A DNA stretch of 64,000 bases from Marchantia polymorpha subsp. ruderalis (taxonomy: Eukaryota; Streptophyta; Marchantiopsida; Marchantiales; Marchantiaceae). Numbering within the stretch: position 1 is the first letter of the stretch; the number at the start of each line of letters is the position of its first letter. Under the pieces are notes generated by a model. That model was not told the DNA's origin. It was given only the letters and a program-made list of their open reading frames with translations, and made no database searches. The DNA lies in NCBI GenBank assembly GCA_037833965.1, contig AP031355.1:13045501-13109500 (forward strand), written 5' to 3'. A program made the translations under genes and the position numbers. Shown here in pieces: positions 57,743 to 64,000 of this stretch.

Positions 57743-60700
57743 TACGTGTATACAGTTAGTGTTTAGGCAATTTTTTTTGTGATTCGACATTCTCAAGCTA
57801 GAGCCGAGGGACAGATGTAGACTTAGATGAAGAATGAATGACCATATGGAAGTGGTCAATACTGTACAGATAGAGAAGATTGTAGGGATAGCTGCTTTGG
57901 TTGGCAGTGCCATTCTGTCACAAATTGTATTTGTATAATCAAGCTGGTAAAAGTTTCATCTGAAAGTATCGACTTTTCTTTTGGGTCCAATTTTTCATGC
58001 TTATGATTGATCTTGATTGGTTATCGTCCCTTTCTCCAAGGGAGCACTCTCCTTGACCTATGTTTGGGTACTCCAAACCGTTCATTTGAACTAGCGAGTG
58101 AATAAAAGGAGCTCAAAGTTTGCTTGAGCCATGCGAGAAAAATCGCCTATCGAGATAAGTTCATGCACAAAATATTCATGTGTCGAGCACTATTCATGTC
58201 GGACAGGTTCATGCTCGGGTTGTTTATGGCTGTATGCCTTTACGGTATGGCAGTCCTGCCATACCGGTTTTCTCCTGGGTTTCGCAGAATATTCGGGACG
58301 AAAATCATGCGTGAATACATCTGTATCGAGAAACGGTCGAGCTATTTCTCTCTGCTCGTCAGTGGCATGTGTCAATAATGACATACATGTGTCCAGTTGT
58401 ATATGTAGACCTCCAATGCACTTCGATCTCATCCTTTCGAAGTGGCAGAGGGTTTTTGATGACTGAAACCACACCCTCATCTCCATTGTCCTTAACACAC
58501 ATGCTGGTAGCTGGTTCTCTAGACAAAATTTCCGTGGTTGCTGTAAGTGCCTTTAGTCTGTGCTGACAATAAATTCTTTCAGATAATTCCACTCAATGTT
58601 TAGAGAATGTTGGTCGTAGCGAGAGAAAAGTTTGTCCCCGCTGCTTTCTTTATGTCCATTCATCCCGAATGGGCATGCTGCCAACTCTGTGTTAAAACTT
58701 ACGCTAAAGTCTACCTGTTTTTAGATAGTATAGTGTGCATTGTCGAGTTCAACTTAGTCAGAAAGTCCAATCAGTGTTGTTGAGTGCCCGTTCTAAGAAT
58801 GTTGGTCTCAAAATGTGATCAATTTGTCTTCGTCGTATTTTAGGGTATTGTGGCTTTCTACCGGTGTTTGTCTTGTCTCCCATCATGGCTCCTATTGCTC
58901 ACTACGAGTGTGAAAGATGTGACATTCTGCCACCGTCCTTGTATCTTCTCGTGTTCTGCGTTCATTCAGGAGGTCTTCTCCTCCTCAGTCGGCTAGTCTC
59001 GAATGACTGAGAATGTGGCGTCGATGCGGTCATACCTTGCTGACCTCTGCCTGTGACAAGCGGGTCTAGAATTTGTGTCAATATCTCAAATGGGTGACAA
59101 TAGTTGCCATATATAGTTGACCAAAAGTATGTGAAGTAGACCAAGAGTAATATGTGGCATATGCATGGGTAGTTGTGTTTTTTAATGATACAGGATGATT
59201 CTAGACGACGGTCGAGTTGACAAAAGAGATGCCAGGCACATAGCTTGCTACCCCTCACTGTGCGATGTTTTGTCTTGTGATCAGTTCTACTGGTACCACT
59301 TTGAACTATTGCCTGTCGTCGGGATTGAAAAATGCCGATCACATTTGACCTAGGATGAAGATTGCCGAGTCGTCACTGATGTGAATATGTTCCACCATAA
59401 TATGTTGGGTGCAGTCTTTTGTCCTTCTTGGCATTCCAAGTGCGGCGAGAGATAATGTAATTGTTAATGTGAACCACTCTGACACGCTACAGGAGCTAGC
59501 TCCTCGACTGTTTCCACTTGCACTTTTTGGGCCTCCCAATCTCTACTGCGTCTAGCATCGGAGTGTCTGCATCAATCCCATCGCTTTTGCCTTCCATCTG
59601 TGTATATTTACTGCTCTGACATGCAGTAGAGACATAAGGGATCAAACCACTATACCATCGATTTGACTTGTCCTGATACTTACAAGAAACAACGCAATAA
59701 TAAAAATCTCTGCAGTTTTTCTCACCTCTCAGATAGTCAAATCTGCTGGTTGAGATCTATGTGCTGAAGGTCATGGATTGACCTGCTCTTCGGTGAGACA
59801 GTACAAACTGGATCAGCTCAACTTACAGAAAGCGCAACTTATGACTTCTGAGCTTAACTGTTGCTGAACATTCCGAAATGCTCGCAACTAATATCAAACT
59901 ATCTGGGGGATATTTGGCATTACCTTGTGTGAAGCTCGTGTCGTCAAGGCGTATGGATGTCGCATATTGACCAAGTTTTCTAGCCTAGGATCGGAAATCC
60001 GATTCGATTCCCACTTCCAGTCCACCTTTCGAGAGTTCTGGCTAAAAAAAGCCTCGTCGTGGTTTAGCTAAGTTCGATTAACATGTATGGAGTGAGAAGG
60101 TCATGAGTGGGAAAGAAGTTCTGGGATGATTGCAGTTGACGTACTGCCGCGTTGCAGGCGATGGGCCATCACATCGGCATCACTTCGGCATCACGCCAAG
60201 ACAGCAGACTCCATGAAAGAGAGATGTCAGAAAGGAAGACCGACTTGGACTGACTAGCACCTTGTACTGCGCTTGTACTGCGGGCGGAAGATTTTGATAG
60301 AAGCAAGCAAGGTCGGTATGGATAAGCTGCTTCCGACGGAAGATCGCGTTTTCCTTGCTGCATTATTTTCCTCGCTCCTCGGTGAGGTGATTCTTCGCCT
60401 AAGATCCTAGCGGCTGAATAGTTTTTTTCTGCCAAACACCCTCTGCTTTTGTCCCATGAGGTACAAGCTTCCGAGTGTGGATATTTCCGCATTCCCGTGT
60501 GGCAGCGACAAGTGTGTTGAAATCATGCTCGTACAGTCTCTTGCGGAACCTGTGCCGTCGCTTTGCAACTTCCCACTACCACTAGCATTGTGCTTGCATT
60601 TCCACCCACTTTCGACACGGTGCATTCAATTGGCGGACAAAAGCCACTGGTAATTTTTCTCTTCAAGTCTCTCCTCCGGCTCTCGCTATCTCACAGAAGG

Positions 60701-62441
60701 TCCCCTCGGCCCACCACCAACACCATCTTCTATTTCAAGATAGTCATGAGACGAATTTGGACCTCGGAAAGGCTCATAGAAGTCTCTTTATGTGAGCCTT
60801 TTCCCCTTTTGAGCTCCGAAATTTGGCTTCATACAAGAAAACAGTTCATTCCAGTCTAATCAGATTGTTTGACTATTGACTAGAAGATATTCATCAGATT
60901 GATTATCACATCTTTTGAATATACCGGAAAATTTTATTCAAAGGAATGACAACTTTCGAACACACAAATTTAGCTTAATATTAGGAACATACCAAACTTG
61001 TCAAACTCAATAGTACATCAAACTAATAAGACATATCAAACAGAAAACTTTGGATATGTTGGAAACTAAAAATGTGCTTTTGTATACCGTCAAGTCAAAC
61101 TTCCAATTCAGGGTTGAGCTCAATACTTGGTTATTACACTTTGGATAAAATTTTTCGATTAAATATTTAATTTACTTTGAAATTACATAATGAGGCTGGT
61201 TGCCATTTTTGAAAATATTCCATGTAACTGAAGTTTTACTACTATGTTAAAATACTGAAGGTAGATAAAAATTTTATAATAAAAACTTGAAATAAGAAGG
61301 GAAGCATTTTCCATCCAATTATTCTCCTCTTTATTCCTTTCGTATTGCCTTTTTCTAACCTCATGTAACATTCAATCAACAATCCTAATCTGAACTTTTT
61401 GAAATAATATCTGACTATTTTGAATATGATTTATAGATCAATAAAAATATAACTATTTAACTCAAGTTTTTATTTATGATATTTATGATCATGTATGATT
61501 TACTTATTTTTTACTTTTGAACTTAATGATTCAAAATGAAGATTTTTTAAATTTTCTGATTTATTAACTTATTGTTAGATTGACAATACTTTATAACTAG
61601 TTGAAAGTTATGCACTCAATTTATATTCTTCAATTGCTTTAATGTGAAGGTACTTGATAAGACATAAAACAAATACATATAAAAGACCACATGGTATACC
61701 TGATTGTATTAATCTCGAAGCAAGGAAAAAATTTTCTGCTTTAATGAAAATTCTTATTGTATCACCAAGAGCTACATTCAACACCATTATAAAATGCTCG
61801 ATTAATTGAACCAACTAATCATGGTTAAACTAGCCAAAGTTAGTCAAAACCGAAGTTAGTTTCTAACAATATCACTTTGATTCATGTTTTGATGATTGTA
61901 ACATCTATAATTTGCATGATTATTTTGCAGGAAGTCTTATAAGAATATCTAACATACGCTATTTTATAAATTAGAACTGTTGACAATTAAACCAAATCCA
62001 AAGTATGATAAATAAATATTATTTACAGAATTAATCAATTGTATAAACTAATTATATCCAAATGCAAAACTTGCGATATGATAGAATGTTTAAAAAAAAA
62101 TTTTAAACATTTATTTTGATGAAGGCATAGACAAGATTGTGTTTTTTGACAATCTTAAATCGATAATCTATTCCATCAAATACAATACGTTTGAATCATA
62201 AACAAAGATTATGCATGTATAATATCTGTTTATGTGTGTGTGAGAGTGTGTTTTACTAATACGCATCAAACAACACCACAATACATGATTTGTCTATAGT
62301 TCTGTTCACAAAAACATAAATATTTATATGCAAAACTTATAATAATGTTCCGGATGAACTAGGTAACGCTTTTCTATATGGACAAAACTTCACCAACTTA
62401 ATCCATAATTGAAGCAATATCAACTTTTTTGCATATTGTTT
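57743..62441. other. SMC3 3' region and long intergenic stretch
   Basis: 57743 to about 57950 should be the SMC3 3' UTR. From there to 60.9 kb the composition is mixed with short frames only and no family resemblance. From 60.9 to 62.44 kb it is strongly AT-rich and ends at LINE copy C. Confidence 0.4.
58243..58266. repeat. perfect 11-bp hairpin downstream of SMC3
   Basis: CGGTATGGCAG and CTGCCATACCG are separated by two bases, a near-palindrome. Function unknown. Confidence 0.85.
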
Positions 62442-64000
62442 ATGGTAAATGGTAAATAGATCAAGCCCGTGGGAGTCACAGTGTCAAAAGGCTAAAAAAC
62501 ACAATATAAACAATCCAACTTCAAACCAAGAGAGAACCAAAAGAACCCTCTAGCTAGTGTCGAAAGCACTAGAACGATAACTAATCACATCCATCATAAA
62601 AGAACCTAAATAAGAAGTCTCAAGCTATAGTAGAGAATAAAAATTCTCAACAACAACTTTATGATTCATTCTAACACTTATATATCTAGTACAAATAACA
62701 AACACATGATCTTCATCTTCAATTTTTCTCCCATCACATAGTCTACAAATACGTTCAGTCTTATCAATGTTCAACCAACGTTCTTCTTCAATTCCAAAAC
62801 TATGAGATCATGTTCTATGCCGATCAGTAATATGATGTAAAGATGTAGAGATCTCTGCAAGTAAGTATTTTTGTTCACAATAAACAAGCATAGGATTCGC
62901 ATGAAGTTGATAAAACTTCATTTTAATGCCTTGTTTGCTCTAAACAATGTTGGAAAATTCCTCCTTAATACGCTCTTGAAGAACCATAGGTTGTAAATTC
63001 CAATCAAGTTCCGTCACATTCCACCTTAAAGACCAAATCATAACATTTGAAAATTATCCCTTGGAACGTGTGGCATGCAAAGCTTGAAGAGGAAGCCGAG
63101 AAGCATCAAAGGATCTCACTCTTTTGATATAAGTGATAGTCAAGAAGAGAGCTTAAGCTTCAAGAGGTAGACAACCTATTTACGCAAGAAGAATGGCATA
63201 TGAAGTTTGGGTTTTCACATCCAATTTTTCTTAAAGAAGATCATTTGCATCCTCTCCAAACGCTGCCAACTTGTCTTCTTACAACCACGACCCGACACTT
63301 GTGTTCCATATAAGATAACTGGAAACACTAAGCTCATGAATAAAAATTTCCTAAGACTTTTAGATGCTAGATGAACTCCTCTATATTTATTTAGCAATGA
63401 ATATAGAGTTTTGAAACCAGCCTCTACTCCTTTTTGCACACAAAATGCCTAACTATAATAGTGGGAGAAATCAATGCTTAAATATTTGTAATTCCTCGAT
63501 TGTTTCAACTCTAGTCCTTTGTTAAAAAAAGAAGAAGCTTGGATCTAATGCCCACAAGAATGACTTTTGACTTCTCCAAATTCACCTTCATCTGATTTTG
63601 AGTACAAAAGTTAACTAAAATGTCAAGTTGTTTTTGTAAACTAATGGCATCAAGTGCTAGTAATATGATATCATATGCATACATAAGAGCTTTGATAACA
63701 AAGTCTCCAAGTTTGACATCTTCACTTTCACAATCCTCTAACCACATTTATATATCACATATGAAAACTTCAAAGAGAGAGTACAATCTTCAATGACTCC
63801 AATGGTACTCAAAATTTCTTCGGTTTGGGAATTATTGATTTTGGTCCAAACAAAGTGATATAATGTGGCCACAGTTGCTAAGTGATCTAATGATACTCCA
63901 ATGGTTTGATATTTTTCCCATAAAAGCTCACGAGGTATTGTGTCAAAAGCTTTCTTGAAATCAATGAAGGCACAAAACAAAGCTTTTTCATTGCCCTTGG
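62442..64000 (-). mobile_element. LINE copy C, 3' part, decayed, continues past the window
   Basis: It begins with the GGTAAAT-type tail (62444-62456), then the shared 3' UTR (ATAGATCAAGCCCGTGGGA), then ORF2 read on the minus strand. The 5' part lies beyond 64000. Confidence 0.93.
62550..64000 (-). pseudogene. LINE copy C ORF2 fragment (reverse transcriptase and C-terminal region)
   Basis: From the window end inward: FIDFKKAFDTIPRELLW (motif A intact), IGVIEDC in place of IGVIQGC, a RT box reading YAYD (63670s) instead of YADD, then LYGTQVSGRGCKKT, and a C-terminal Cys/His region near 62690-62760. Frameshifts and stops are frequent (for example around 63215, 63460 and 63770), so it is dead. 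The stop at 62550 matches the ORF2 ends of the other copies. Confidence 0.92.

Noticed and set aside
59980..60040. tRNA-like T-arm (GATTCGATTCCC)
   Set aside because: No matching acceptor, D and anticodon stems could be folded around it.

Overview
This window looks like nuclear DNA of a land plant. It carries plant-type genes (an OEP16-4-like envelope protein, an S1FA-type small protein, an SMC3 cohesin subunit with 27 exons) and fragments of plant mitochondrial genes inserted in nuclear sequence. A bryophyte, perhaps a liverwort such as Marchantia, is my best guess from the gene style and the mitochondrial fragments, but this rests on memory of the families and was not searched.

Layout. 0.9-3.1 kb: a six-exon OEP16-4/PRAT-family gene (+). 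4.6-6.5 kb: a tentative small membrane-protein gene (-). 8.1-13.9 kb: a decayed two-ORF LINE (copy A, +) with a tandem 5' promoter-like array. 15.1-19.5 kb: repeat-rich DNA holding a hAT-like transposase remnant, a 247-bp near-perfect inverted repeat, a 78-bp tandem repeat, and a mosaic of mitochondrial rpl16 and nad2 pieces. 22.0-23.8 kb: S1FA-like gene (-). 26.2-31.1 kb: an almost intact LINE (copy B, -), again with a 5' tandem array. 32.9-34.1 kb: an intronless Old Yellow Enzyme/OPR-like reductase (-). 37.4-39.4 kb: an intronless NYN-domain nuclease-like protein with an inserted C2H2 finger and a likely organelle presequence (+). 41.3-41.9 kb: a membrane-anchored J-domain protein (-). 45.8-57.7 kb: SMC3 (+), including a probable AT-AC (U12-type) intron. 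62.4-64.0 kb: a third, decayed LINE (copy C, -) running off the window.

The host genes are unrelated housekeeping-type genes (envelope transport, cohesin, chaperone, RNA/nucleic acid processing, redox) and form no operon or cluster. The long gaps are AT-rich and mostly featureless.

The most interesting material is the LINE family. Three copies share an unusual (ATTTACC)n tail. Two of them share loss of a catalytic Asp in the reverse transcriptase. The 5' arrays of copies A and B appear to descend from one ancestral unit of about 165-175 bp that was organised differently in each copy. Other points of note are the AT-AC intron in SMC3 and an OYE-family enzyme with two flavin-contacting arginines replaced.
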